Program-made: the position numbers and the translations under genes
Notes under the pieces: generated by a model
Databases searched by the model: none
What the model was told of the DNA's origin: nothing
Seen by the model: only the letters and a program-made list of their open reading frames with translations
Part shown: in pieces, positions 12,701-25,849 of the stretch
Numbering within the stretch: position 1 is the first letter of the stretch
Layout of the letters: every line of letters begins with the position of its first letter
From: Epiperipatus broadwayi
Taxonomy: Eukaryota; Onychophora; Udeonychophora; Euonychophora; Peripatidae
Assembly (NCBI GenBank): GCA_028023455.1
Contig: JAQFVV010000018.1
Span: forward strand, 7,843,274 to 7,907,273
DNA: 64,000 nucleotides
Direction: 5' to 3'

Positions 12701-14839
12701 CAAACCTGAAGGCCATTGGATAAATGCAAATCTTTATCTATCAGTTCCTCTCCTACAAGGCAAAAATCAGTTTTGAAATATTTTTTTAAAAATGGCTTTT
12801 TAGACAACATCAGAAGTTTCCATGCATAAATGGATTAAAGCCTAGATACTTTGTTAAAATAAATCATTTTTTTAGAAAACTTTTTGTATTCCACTATAAA
12901 TCCACATATATCTAATCTAAATAATTTAGTTAGCATAAATATAGTCCTCATTCTTTACCTATTTTATTTTAATAAAACCTCTTATATTATTTCAAATATT
13001 GGTTCATCATATTCCTTATTCTCATCATAAAAGCATAAAATAAAACCTCATTTTTATGTATTTCTCACTAAGTTCCAGAACTCAATTTATACCAACATAT
13101 TTTGAGTATCATGTTTTATAACTCTGGCTAGTTTTGTGTGCAATAAATTGCCATAAATGAAGATTTGAATACAACAATCAACTTTTCTTTTTTTATATAT
13201 ATACATCCTTAATCCAAAGAGTAATACAAACTAACTTTTCACTATATGGTTTTATTACTATATAAGATATTGTAAATACAGTAAAGCTGCAAAACTTCAA
13301 TTCTATGCTATTTCAAAAAATAGATAGATAGATGATATAAAAACAAAAAAAATTCAGTAAATTTTACAAAAATAAAGCACAAATGGTATGTTAGCAACTA
13401 TTTTTTTATCTTGAAATGTTCTCATTAATCTTACAGTGATTTCATTTATTAAATACACTTCTTTCATGGTAAATACACTTGAAAGCACAGTTATTTTTTC
13501 TTTCAAAAATTAGATATAATATAGTATTTCAATTGATAAAATATTATCTAAGTATAATTTTAAGAGAATTCATATTTTTCTTAATAAGCAATAAAAGGAA
13601 AGTTGTTGATTTGTAATCAAAGAAAAAAAATCACGTTTAGAAGTAGACCATATGTTCAATAAGTTTCTGAAACAGCTAAAGTTATATCATGTTAAAAGAT
13701 AATTTTTTGGTAAGGCATTGAATTTAAGGATAGAAGACATTATTTAAAATGTTTCTGATGAATATTATTGTATTGTTTAAAATCTGCAAGAAAGTGTCTG
13801 ATACTTTGTTGTCCAATTTATTTAAAATAAGCATATAATATAGTAAGTTTATTGTTACTTTTTTGAGTGAATACAAATAAAAGAGCATCACACATAGTGA
13901 ATATATATGTAAAATAAATTCTTTCCATTTATTATTAATAATTATTATTTTATTTTGTTTATATTATAGTCTTAATTTCAATATACATATCTATAAAAAA
14001 GCATCGACATTATATATATATATATTGCATATTGAAAAGTACTGTATATTCATAGTATCATAAATAATATGCATTGTAAACAAAGTTTATAAATAAAACA
14101 TGAGATATTATCCACTATATAAGAAATATGTGAGGATAGGCTTGGCACCAATGCACTATAGTCAATTCTATTCAGACTGCTATTAAAATTTAATTAATTT
14201 TTTTTTTTAAATCATCAAAATGTTTTCAGTTGTACATAGCTGACAGAAAGTTAGATGAAGTTGAGTACAAAAACTCTTAGACCACATAGAAAGTCAAAAT
14301 TCCAATGAAATGTTGGTCTATATACAAAAAGATATCGAAACACACACAAAAATCCAGAATGTAAATTTATTAAATGTAATATACAAATAAATGCTTTTGC
14401 AAAAGAAAAAAATCATGTTGGAAATGAAAAAAGAATTAAAAAAATAAACTTATTAGTTGAAGAAGATAAGAGAATGTGAAGAATAAACTTTAAAAAAGAA
14501 TAACATAAGGAAATCCAGAAAATGTCTGAAGCATTTGTGCATTTAAAAATAGCATCTAATAAAATTAATAAAAGTAGATAATATAATACTAAGATTGACA
14601 AATATCTACTTGAGAGACAGAAATCATATATTACAATAATATTATTTATGAGGGTATGTGTCAATGCACATGGCATATTATTCTTATGGTGACCACAAAT
14701 ATAATATAACCAAGACAGTATTGGTTTTGAGAGATTTGTTGTAGTAATTTAAAAAATATTCTTTTGGTCCTAAAAAATATTTTTCTTTTTGACTATTTCC
14801 TCATTTGTACATTGCAAATAAAAATGGAATTTGCTATTA

Positions 14840-15510
14840 ATTGAAAAGAAACTATTTTCACAAGCAGACTTAGAACACCATTCTACTGATGGCCTTTTAT
14901 TTAGCTATCATCACTAATAGATTACTTTCAAATCAAAAAGAACTATCTAATATTAAATAGGACATTGTCAACTTTTATGAAGCTAAAAAAAAGTGAAGAG
15001 TCATATAATTTTTAAAACAAAGCATGTTCTTTACTATAAAATTAGAAATATTGAAGCACAAGAGGAATGAGATTCATTATAAATAAAATTAAAAAAATTT
15101 GATCATGGGTATTGATAATATGTCAAATACATTGGAAAGATTACATATTTAATTTAATGGAAAATATCAAATGCAAATAATTCAAATTTGCATCCCAACA
15201 ATTTCTCTTTTTAATAAAGAAGTAGAGATTTTTTTATGCAGATGAAGAAAATATTTTAAATCTGACCAAACAAAGATTTCAAAATTATCATGGAAAAGAT
15301 TTCAATACTAAAATTGGAAAATAATTAAAAGATTAAAGTGCTGTAAGTATATATGAACATGTAGAGAGAAATAATAAGAACATAAATTCAAAAAATTTGC
15401 AACAACAAAAAAAAATTGTGTACTATTAATTATTTTTAAAGAATAATTCAAAGCAGAAAGTAGACCTATTTTATCTAGTTTTTCAAACTTAATATGCACA
15501 CAACTAACAT
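14840..15510 (+). pseudogene. Degenerate LINE endonuclease fragment (RTE-like)
   Basis: Broken frames translate to pieces resembling the apurinic endonuclease domain of RTE-type LINEs: a stretch like 'QICIPTISLFNKEVEIFYAD' (family: VYAPTSD...FY), then 'DFNTKIGK' (family: GDFNAKVG) near 15300-15320. The first 200 bp resemble 28480-28770, so both derive from one family. Multiple stops and frameshifts show it is dead. Confidence 0.5.
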
Positions 15511-17064
15511 GTCAGTCAACAAATGCAAAAATAAATGCCAGTTTATATGCTAAAGTGATTAAAATTTGTTTCATCTTATTAAAATAATAGTGTAAAGAAT
15601 AATGGCAATGAAACTATTAATAAAAACAATCTAAGCAATGCTTCCAGATTTCATTGACTGAGAATAAGTGATTTTTTAAAATTTAGATCTTTCCAAGTGC
15701 ATCGGTCACTGATCAATGATATTTATGAAGTCTGAACCAAGAAATGTGTACCCAAAATTTTGCAAGTATTTAATTCTTCGTAGTACCTAAGGATTTAATT
15801 CATTCAAGCAATTCTTTACTAATCAGTCAATAGTACATTACAGTTAGAAATATGTACTGCTCACTGTACAAATTTCCCAAAGAGTTGTTATTTTTTGTGC
15901 TTAGTACAAAAAAATATGTGGAATTCCATTGTATATATAACTGACCATTTTAACCCCAGATATCTTATACTGCAATTTAAGTATGAAGAACAATGGGATA
16001 GATTTAAAACATTAGAAAATATGCATTCATATAAATAAATCTGGTTAGAGATAATTTTATAACAAGTCTATTAAAAAACACTTATTTTTAATAAACTAAT
16101 ATAACCATTTTTGATGTTAATTACTTTTCAGCCCATTATCCTAAAAATACGCTAGTTCCAGTTTAGAGAACAGTTATCAATTCACAAAGATGTAGACTCA
16201 AATGATAAACTATTGCAGATTACGGATAAGAAGGAGACACTGTTTTTAATGATTCATAGATTAAAGTCACAATGTTTTCACTATAACGAACATGAATACA
16301 TAATAGGTACTTCTTCGAAACTATACTGTCTATATTGAGATATGATAACCACCCTTGCAAATCAATGTCCAAAATCAAAAACAAAACCATCAAAACAAAG
16401 AATATGCATTTAAAAATAATTTAATTTACATAAAAAAGTCCAAAAAGAATAATATACTATCTTATGCCTCTGAATCTACACAACATATAAGGAATAAATT
16501 GATGCCAATGCTGACACCCATGTTGAAACTTCATCATTTTAACCCAAGTTACATAAAATAAAAACTATACAAAAGCAGTGACTCAAGAATCAACTGCATC
16601 ATGTGGAAATCAAATTGACATCTATAAAATATATACATACCCAATCTCTCTTACAGTTATTATAAACAAACTTCTTTGGATATTATAGGCATTCTAATTG
16701 TTTGTCTATCACCAATCAATGTAAACAATATTCCAGTCAAGCATAAACCTGATTGGGCCCATGTAAGAAACAAGACCGAAAGGCACAGATTTTAGAGATT
16801 GGGGACTGTGAAGATGATGACTTGTAGAAATCACAAAAAAATGACAATTACTACTAACAATGAAGAGTCGGATCCTGATTATTCAACAGAAGAAGATCCA
16901 GGAGCTTTTGACAAGATAAGTATATCATGCTCACATTGCTTAGTTAATGATAGGGCTCAGAGATGATAGCACAGAGAGAGTAAATTGTTGCCCAAACTAA
17001 AATCATTTTGTATTATTTTGCTGTGTATTATTTATAAAATGCAATTAAATAAATGCATTTAATG

Positions 17065-17355
17065 TCAGAGGTATTTGAAAAAAAATTTCAGCTGGCAAAG
17101 TTGTATGATATTATTGAGCCTTAATTTGCTTGATTTTCTAGAGATAAAAATATACAATGGATCATAAATTGATCCACCCAACAATATTAGTAATAGTGGT
17201 TTTCTCACTTTTTTTAGAACATCTGGCACACCATCAGCAGGAACTGGAGTTATAATTAATTCTTTTAAAACATTATATATCAATGCGCAAGAACATCTCA
17301 TTACATCAATAAGCGATACTTCTGAATTTAGCATTAAATCTACATCCCTCCCCAT
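17065..17355 (-). other. Unrecognised open frame, 96 codons
   Basis: The frame is richer in non-AT codons than nearby chance frames. It contains a protein-like core 'ITPVPADGVPDVLKKVRKPL' around the middle. No domain was recognised. On the opposite strand at about 16860-16920 there is an acidic stretch (EESDPDYSTEEDPGAFDKIS). Both may be scraps of a transposon or a retrocopy next to the inverted-repeat element at 17376. A chance frame cannot be excluded. Confidence 0.25.
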
Positions 17356-17375
17356 CCTCCCACCTAATGCTAATT

Positions 17376-18089
17376 ACCATGTTTTCCTAAAAATAAGATC
17401 AGGTCTTACATTAATTTTTGCTTAAAAAGATGGCTTAGGGTTTATTTTCAGAGCATGTCTTATTTTTTCATGTACAAAAAATATACATTTATTAAAGTAC
17501 AAAAATCTATATTTATTCAAACTACATTTATTCAATATTAGTAATTTCCAACAGCATGTAAATAACTTTTGCTACTGCTTGAATATGTAATGGTTAGGAT
17601 TATAATCTTATCACAGAACACTCTCGTTCAATACGAGAATATTAAAAAGTTATTTATATGCTGTTAATTTAGTAATATTTAATTTAAAATAATATATGAA
17701 ATGTTAAATTGGCTTAATTAATTTGTGAACTAGGATTGCCATTAATAATAAGTTACAGCCTTTTCGGATACCAATATTGATTTATTTACAATATATATGG
17801 TTAAAGTTCAGAAGAAAGTGGAATTCTTATATCAGACTGAATGAATAGGCATTGATAGATGAATAGTAAAATTGTATTTACAAGTTTAAGTTTATTAAAA
17901 TAATTAGTTATGAATCTGCCCGCAATCTACATTGATATCTATTTATACATTCATTATTTTATAATTCAATACATCTATCGTATGTTTCAATGAGCTGACA
18001 ATCTTAACTAAGGCTTTTACTTGGGGTAGGGCTTATATTACTAACATCCTAAAAAATCATACTATGGCTTATTTTCTGGGAAACACGGT
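17376..18089. mobile_element. MITE-like element with terminal inverted repeats
   Basis: The left end ACCATGTTTTCCTAAAAATA matches the reverse complement of the right end (ACCGTGTTTCCCAGAAAATA). Both are followed by similar 'taagxc...cttatattaa' sequence. This terminus resembles a MITE end that I recall from several animal genomes, but I cannot name the family securely. An internal palindrome pairs about 17535-17575 with about 17645-17685. No transposase frame was seen and no clear target duplication was identified. Confidence 0.5.
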
Positions 18090-20618
18090 AAGACTGATTC
18101 CAATCTTAAAATTATATGTTGGCATTTTCATTATTGGTACTAGGGGATTTCAATATGACATATAGCATATTCATGAATAAATGGTTACTCATCCTTGCAT
18201 TTCCACTTATGAGTTTACCAAAAAACTCCTTCCTTTCAAAAATGGCAGTCATTCATCTCTAATAACCAATGTGTTTTACTCCTCATCATTATATTACATA
18301 ATTAGCATATCTCTAAAAAAAATCACCCTTTTTGAATCATGAATTGCTTATGGTATCCCTGAATCTTAATTTCTATAATAGAACCATCAGAGTATTCCAG
18401 TTAATACTCCAGAATTCTTTTTTTCAGAGATATACATTTGTTGGAGAATTTAGAGACAGATCTAGTATAAGCTTAGATTGCATAAATCAACCAATGATCG
18501 ACTTAAAAATACTCAGCATTTCAGCTGACCTCATATTTGGTCTAGGCATTAAATTTGATGGGTTTCTGACCCCCCCCCCCCCCAAAAGACGAGAAAACAT
18601 TAGATACGAATACATGTAAGAAACTACATCTACATATACTTTAAGGGCAAGTTTCAGAAAATAGAAATATTTAACATCTTTCCTCCCTTCCTTGGAAAAC
18701 CAGTGAATGACACTGCATTCATGCCTAGAGATTTTATTCAAAAGCTAGCTTCAGAACTAGATTCATGTCACCTTGAAATATATGGTATTTTAAACTATGT
18801 AATAGCCATCTTAGTCAATTCCCCACTTTGTACACCTCTCAAATTTAGTTAATTTCTTCTCAAAAGCAACATATAAAATTCATGCTTTACTTAATATTTC
18901 TTGTTACCTTCATGAAAAAACCAAGCACAATTGTCCACATTAACAAATTTAAGCTCCATAACAAGGAGTTCACTTGGGGTAAATGTTGAAATTGATTACC
19001 AAAAATAAAATTGAACAATTCCTTATGCCATTTCTATCAAAAATGTAATTTTCTAGAGTGCAGCCCTCTGTTTACCACTTGCATTAACCTTTTAATAAAA
19101 ACAATTGAAAATGAACTACTTAGGATATTCATATACCAACTAAAGACAAATATCTCTTTACCATTTACATGGATGTCATTTCAATCTTCCTATCATCCAA
19201 AAATATATCTGCTTATATTATCGATATTACATAATTACACAAACAAATATAAGTTATATTTTAACATGTAAAACTTCGGTACATATACACAAGATGTAGT
19301 CATAAGATAAACTTAAAAATAAAATAGAGGACATCATAAATTCATGATCTAATTCATCCCTTTCTTTTTATCTCTTATTCAATATTTTAATTATATCACA
19401 GTACATATCATTCCCCCATTACATTGAATACCTAAATTATTTTGGGGAAAATGAATATTGGCAGTCTCCCTGAAATAACTTTAATGTTTTCTGTTCCATA
19501 ATGTTTTCATCTACAAGTAAAATTTAGAAGTAGTTTTCAAAACCATACATACCAACTGGTAGACTATCACCAAACACTGATTATTGAAAGTCTCTACTAA
19601 TGTCACTACCATCTATTCAGAAAGTCATCATTTGCCCTCCAAAGAATAAGTACAACTGTTAGGAGATCTATGCAATACTATATCTTTCTCCACTGTTTGT
19701 TGAAAAATCAATGCTGAATATTGTCAACAAGCAACTTAGTCATAAATTTAGATTCTAGTCACTTGAGCAATTTTCATTGTGAAAATAACTTTGGAATCAC
19801 ATCCCTCATAACATTTCTACACAGATTCAAAAGGAATTGTTTGAATCAGATGCCCATAATCCCATATCTTTTTCATAATCTTCTTTTGATAATAGTCATA
19901 CATCAAACAACTTTTTGAATTTTTTACATCTGATCTAGCATATTTGTCCTTTATGCACTATAGTGCACCAGATAATCCCAGACAAAAATCTGACCATAAT
20001 ATATTCATTGACATCTGTTCTCCAAATATGACAATTGAGCCTTTAATATTATATATATAATATGGCAATGAACCTGTAAGATACATAATAGATCTAATTT
20101 TGGTCACTGTATTTGAACTCATCCGAGTTAAATGTCTGATTTGTAAACTTTTTTTAAGGGATTCCTTTAACTAATCCTTGTATGTGGACAATGTATCCAA
20201 TAAAAAATAATAAATTAGTCCTTTCAATGATTATGATGATAATAATAAAGTACTATAACTGAATAGAGATAATATGAACTGTGCAACGAGAGGTAATAAT
20301 AACATCCAGTAATGACAATATGTATTTTGAAAACCAGATTAAAAGACTAAATAAGACAAATAAAAATTAAAATGTAAATGCAGTAAAAAAGGATTCTTTG
20401 CAAAAATTTTAGAGAAAACAATATATGGTAATCAAATAATAAATATTTATATTTATTATTTATGAACTGACAGTTGATAAAATAAAAAAATTAGAAAGCG
20501 GTGAATCAAAGAATTAACAGTAATGAAAAAGAAAAGAAAGAAAGGAAAATTAACATTTAACAGAAACCAATAGATGTGTAAACAATTACATAAATATGCT
20601 ATGAAGAGTACTATCTTA
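18090..20618 (+). other. AT-rich intron, possible old LINE remnant
   Basis: A short frame at about 18134-18160 reads LVLGDFNM, the signature of a LINE endonuclease. The next 2 kb is pyrimidine-biased and contains protein-like but broken frames. No longer alignment to a known LINE could be traced by eye. A run of 14 C lies at 18570-18583. Confidence 0.25.
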
Positions 20619-21302
20619 CAGTAGCAATTCTCTCCATACAATAGTGTCATCCAGTACAAGCTGTAGTAATCGATGGATGAATGAAGATATCCTCAGACCA
20701 GTATGTAACTTGTGACCTTCATCAGTGAAGAGCTTTAGATCTGAAAGCACTGCACATATATCTTTGGATCTAATGCAACCCTCCAGCAGCCACGTTTTAC
20801 TTTTTTAGTTAATTGAGCTATGAGCCAAAATAAAACCATAATAATGTTATCAATCCAAGCTCATTCTTTTGTATAGTCGTACAGATCTAAACTCAGTTCA
20901 GTATCTATACATTTTGGTGTCTGTTTTTTTAATAACCCTGGTTACTATCATCTTTTGACCAAAACGTATAGATATTGAATTGAGTTCAGATCTATATAAC
21001 TGTATAAGCAAATGAGTTTGATTTGAGAACATTACTGGATTTCCATTTTGTACTCATAGCTTTATAGGTAATTAAAAAAGTAAAAAGTGACTTCTGGGGA
21101 GTTGCATTAGATCCAAAGATTTAGATGTAGTGCTCACCGATCAAAGGATTCTCACCAATGAAGACCATAAGCTAGAAACTAATGTGGAGATATTGGATAA
21201 ATAAGCATTAGATAAAGATTTTGATGCACAAACTTTCTAGCATCCACTGATTATTATGACTTGCAATGGATAGCAAATACTATATGGAGAGAGTTATTAC
21301 TG
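20619..21302. mobile_element. Foldback element, family A
   Basis: A large imperfect palindrome. 'cagtagcaattctctccata' at 20619 pairs with the end near 21302, and 'ctttggatctaatgcaac' (about 20762) pairs with 'gttgcattagatccaaag' (about 21101). Segments recur at 58.7-59.25 kb and 38.8-39.1 kb, so this is a family. It lies 79 bp from the UCHL5 exon at 21381-21479, on the downstream-intron side. No protein coding was seen. Confidence 0.7.
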
Positions 21303-21380
21303 TTTTAACAGCTTATATAAGCAAGTAACAAAATTAAAAATATGACATGACAAAAAAAAAAAATTACATATGCAACTTAC

Positions 21381-21479
21381 CTTTTCAGTCAAAGCAACTA
21401 GTTGACCTTCTTTAGCTAAAATCTTTAGCAATTCAATGATAAATGGTAAGTAATTGTGTTTTCTACGAATATTTTCAAT
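21381..21479 (-). CDS. UCHL5: UCHL5, penultimate coding exon (ULD C-terminal helices)
   Basis: A 33-codon exon, phase 0 at both ends, with acceptor TTTGTAG and donor GTAAGT. The peptide IENIRRKHNYLPF... followed by ELLKILAKEGQL is an almost direct match to the C-terminal ULD segment of UCHL5 (IENIRRKHNYLPFIMELLK in the human protein as I remember it). This segment contacts the DEUBAD domain of RPN13 or of NFRKB/INO80G. Because both ends are phase 0, skipping it would keep the frame. Confidence 0.95.
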
Positions 21480-24400
21480 CTACAAATGGAAAGAAAGAAG
21501 ATCATATTACCATAAACAAGTGAAATCATGATAATCACACAACTTAATAGAGGAAAGGCACCTAGTTAACTATAACAAAAACTATTTTTGCATTTTATTA
21601 GCAAGCATTATTGTGTACAAAAATACACATTCACACATAAGATAGTGTAATGCCAGGCTAATCTTAAAATCGTGACTTTTAAAAAAAAAAAAAAAATTAT
21701 TCTTGTTATATTGTTAATCATACAATATTTTTTTCTATGAAAATTAATTCTACAGTTGTCCCATACATATGTAATATTATAGGAGGAAAAAGCTAAAGCA
21801 AAAACCTAACTTAGTATGTCTATCACTGCACTCAATAATTATAAAATAGTTAAAGATATATAAAAAAAAAATTATATGTTCAATAATGTATTGAAGAAAA
21901 TATTAAACATTCCTAATTTTCATAAACATTTTTGTGCTCACAGAATTCTATTCATAAGTCTGATACCCTTTTGGTTAAATTTCTTGAAAAGTTAAGTTTG
22001 TAACGATGTTATTTATAAAATGTAAAAATATAATAGTTGCTAAATTTTGACACTAAATTCAATGAAAAATCAGCAAGGATTTTTAAGGATTCCTATTTCA
22101 AAAAAACAAGATTCTTTATTGATTTCCTTAAATCCATTATGTGATCTATCATGTGAGGACCCTGTTTTTTTTAACTTTACATGTTGCTAATACAACTCTG
22201 TAATATTATAACTTGATATGGATGTAATCAGTAAATTTTGTAACATCTTTTATCTAATTTCAATTTCCCACAACTAAAACTTTTTGATTCATTTATCCTT
22301 TCTCAGATATATCATAATCTATAAAAATATACATAAACCTTATGATGAAGTAATTATGAAATACTATGTCCATAATAAAAACCCAAATTTGAGAAAGTAA
22401 AACTTGAAAAAACTTTCAAGATATAAAGAAGCATAATCTTCTTTTTCACATTGCTGATCTTTAGCTAACTCAGCTTTGCACTCAATAAGTATATAAGCAT
22501 GTAGCTACTTTTAGCTACAGGATAAAACAAGGATAGAATATTTTAAGCAATTATCAGCCAGAAATTCAAAACAAAATATGTAAAGCTTCTCCTTCACTGT
22601 TTTTCTTTGAAGGGTAGATGGGTAATCTTTGTCCTGCAGCAAATTATTCATAAGTTGCTTACCTATATATATTCTTATGTAGTATATATAACTACTATCC
22701 TTTGAATAATTAATATTTCAATATCATTAAAAACAATTTAAAATAATGCTCCAACAAAAAATTATTTAACATCATCATTTAGTTTTATATAAATTATATA
22801 TGTTTGTGTGCATTTATTTAAAAAAAAAAAGACTATTCCACAATTCTTTAAGATACTTAAAAATTATTTTAAAATCACAGATACTATATACTAACTTTAA
22901 ACTGAATTATCCTGTTCTTGGTAACTAACTAAGTTCCTTAATAAAATGTTCACTTCAAAGCAATAACATCTGCTTGTACTTTTCTGTGGAGTTATTTCCT
23001 AATTGTAATAAATGTCCTATGTACAAATTCGGGTATCTTAGAACTTATTCATTACCTATTCATCAAATTAGCCAAAACATTCTTTAGTTTTCTCTCTAAG
23101 AAAAAATTAATGAATCAGTTTTTTTTAAACTAACTCTTTTTCAATTTATTATTCAAAATCAATGACTTGAAATTCAAACATCTCAAAAATTCTAAACCCA
23201 ATCTAACCAGCCTGTTCATACAGATCTTACACCAAGACAATTACATATTTTAACCTCAATTTAAGTTAACATAATAAACTTTTGGCCTTATAGCAAAAAA
23301 ACGATAAAAACATCAATTCTGAGTAGTATAATATAAATAAGAGTAAATAATGATGATTAAATGAAGACAGTTCAAAACTTAATGCTCAATTATCAAATAA
23401 AGATTACATAACTGGAAACTGGTCATGCACATGGTTGCGTTGTTATTCAATGTTCATTAATTTTACTGCTTACTGAGGTTTTTGAAATTGAAAAAGATTT
23501 CCCTAGTAATAATTAATATAAAGTGAATACATTATACAAGATGCTAAGAAGAACACAAGGATAAATTATTCAAAGAAAAAAATGTGGTAATATCACATAT
23601 TACAAAATTTATTTAATATGCAATATTGAAATTCTCTTCAATGAGAGAAACGACAACCTAAGAGTCACATTTATATAGTGAGAAACAAATAATAAAAAAA
23701 ATACAAATTGCTACAAAGTAAAACTATTGCTGAATGTTTTAGGAAAAATGACTTTTATGAAAGGACCAGATTTTACGAAGCTTCTACTAATCCAAATGAA
23801 TATTTATGGAATGAGGTGAAGCCCAGTAGAAGGAAATTAGAAATCAATCTCTTTACATAACATTATAAAATTATCAGAAGAGCATTTTAATGGGTTTTTT
23901 TTTCCTTTTAAAAAAATCCCATAATATTCATAGAAAGCATAAAAAACAAATTAATATTAACCTTTGCAGCTATTTTCTTAATTTATATATATAATATAAA
24001 GATTGGAACCTTATCCTGTATGTAAAATGTATACAAAATAGATGTTAAATTTTTAGAGTTATAGGACCATAAAAAACAAAATAGGCTTTGCATAATTAAA
24101 CTAGATGAAAAACCACTATCTTACTACCTGTATTATTTAGCTAAATAACCCCCCCCCCCCAATATAATATGAAAAACTTTATTTCAAAATATAAAAAAAA
24201 TATTACAAGAACACATTAGCAAATTATACAGAGTTTAAACAAATGTAATATTAAATACTTCAAAGTAAAAACAAAATGGAAAGATTTATATCATTGTTTA
24301 ATATATGACAAACTTATATTTATTTTCTTTTTAGGTAATCATTAAAAAATATAAATGAGACACATACATAGAGAACACCATCATCATCAGTTACGCTTAA

Positions 24401-25041
24401 TTCATAACTTTATCATTTAATTAACAATTTAATAATAAAAAGATTTGACAAAACATAATAGCACATATTCAGTCCCAAAGATGGTACTTTTTTTATATAC
24501 GAAATAGTTATTACAATTATTTTATATATATATATGTTTAAGAATTAGAATATAAAAGCAGATTATTATATGTACATATTATTTAATTTTTTTTTTTCAT
24601 CATGTACTTAACAAAAAGTGTTCAATGTTTTCATTTATATATGTTTCAACTCAATATATAAGTAATTTTAAAAGAAAGTTATTTACTCTTTGAGATACAC
24701 AATTACAAATTCCAAAATAGACAAGTTTGCAAGAGTAAGCCAAGGTGATTAGCATAATAATTTCATTCAGCAGAATAGATTAAGACATTTTTCTTTAATC
24801 AGGAATAAATAAATAAAAAACTATCAGCTCTCTAATAACACACTTAACATTAAGCTAAATAAATGCTCAAAACAATAATTGAGTTCATACAATTTAATCT
24901 GAATGTTAAGTGATCAGATCAAAACTTCAAATTAATTAAAATTTAGCATATTATATAATTAACAGAAATATAAATCAAAAAAATATTAAATAATATTAAA
25001 AAAAATGTTAAACCACTGGAATCACCTGTTATAAGATATAC
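21480..25041 (-). other. UCHL5: UCHL5 intron, AT-rich, nothing recognised
   Basis: This is most of the 3,991-bp intron between the exons at 25471 and 21381. A run of 12 C lies at 24149-24160, with poly(A) and (TA) tracts. No gene or clear element was seen. Confidence 0.5.
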
Positions 25042-25460
25042 AAAAACATGCGTATAGACTATCAATTTTTCTCATCTATGCTCTCTGGTTGCTCCGATGT
25101 GCCATCATCCTTGACCAGAGAGTACATTCAGTCAATCAAAAACTCTTGGACCTAATTCGCACTCTCAAAACCCAAGATACCAAACTAGCCCCACCTTCAT
25201 TCCTCACAGACACTTGGGCAATCCTCCAACTCCCATCCTCTCAACCTCTGTCATAGGACTCAATCACAAAGACATGCATTTCTAACCAGCCTGAACTACA
25301 CACTATTTCCCCTCTCCACTTCCCATTCCCTTTTTACAAATGTATCCTTCCCCTCTTACCATTTTGCTCCTGAAATTTCATTTGTTTCACTGTATCTGTT
25401 TGTTTTTTTGTTTTTTATGAATAAACATCTCATCACTGAGAAAAAAAAAAAACATGCGTA
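25042..25460 (+). mobile_element. 5'-truncated retroposon with poly(A) tail and 13-bp target duplication
   Basis: The direct repeats AAAAACATGCGTA at 25042-25054 and 25448-25460 flank a sequence of contrasting C-rich composition. The insert ends in an AATAAA signal (25420-25425) and a poly(A) run, the hallmarks of LINE-machinery retroposition. It begins with an open frame that ends at a TAG (25254-25256); in the frame entered at 25080 it spans 58 codons. The peptide (LLRCAIILDQRVHSVNQKLL...) looks protein-like. I do not recognise it: it could be the 3' end of a LINE ORF2 or a processed copy of a host mRNA. It lies antisense to UCHL5, about 10 bp past the splice donor of the exon at 25471. Confidence 0.8.
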
Positions 25461-25470
25461 GCTTACTTAC

Positions 25471-25563
25471 TCTATATCGCTTAAACTTTTGATCTTCTTC
25501 TGCCAAAAGAATTTCTAATTTTCTTAATTCAGTTTCAACATCTTCCGTTTCCATGCTTCCAAT
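25471..25563 (-). CDS. UCHL5: UCHL5 coding exon (linker and coiled segment before ULD end)
   Basis: 31 codons, phase 0 at both ends, acceptor TTTTTAAG, donor GTAAGT. The peptide starts IGSMETEDVE, is rich in Glu/Leu/Lys (LRKLEILLAEE) and ends QKFKRYR. It corresponds to the variable linker and the conserved EEVQKLKRYK segment of UCHL5, and reads on into IENIRRKHN of the next exon. The linker half is family-variable, so the identification rests on its end, phase and position. Confidence 0.93.
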
Positions 25564-25849
25564 CTTAAAAAATAATTTTTTTGTGTATTTATAAAAAAAG
25601 AATTATAATAATTAAACAAGATTTTGGTTAGTTTGCTAATCATTTCTACATTCATAATAAAAATAAATCATAAAATTAAATTGAGTCTAAATTTGAGATA
25701 TTATCTTACTTTTGCAAAAAAAAAAAAAAAATTAAATCCAAAAGTGGCATACAATTTAGCAATGACCTGAAGAGGAGAAAGCATGTCATTTTTTTTTTAT
25801 ATAATATATATCTAAAAATGTGATAATGAATTATACTATATATAATGAA

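Larger units (their letters stand above)
8486..21380 (-). other. UCHL5: UCHL5 intron between the last two exons, about 12.9 kb
   Basis: GT-AG intron, with donor GTAAG next to 21381 and acceptor TATAG at 8486. It contains the LINE endonuclease remnant near 15 kb, the inverted-repeat element at 17.4-18.1 kb and the foldback at 20.6-21.3 kb. The rest (about 9.8-14.8 and 15.5-17.0 kb) is AT-rich with simple repeats and no supportable gene. Confidence 0.85.

Noticed and set aside
12543-12776. 77-codon plus-strand frame (MALDLHNDLLTF...)
   Set aside because: No motif, splice context or neighbouring coding piece; consistent with chance in AT-rich DNA.
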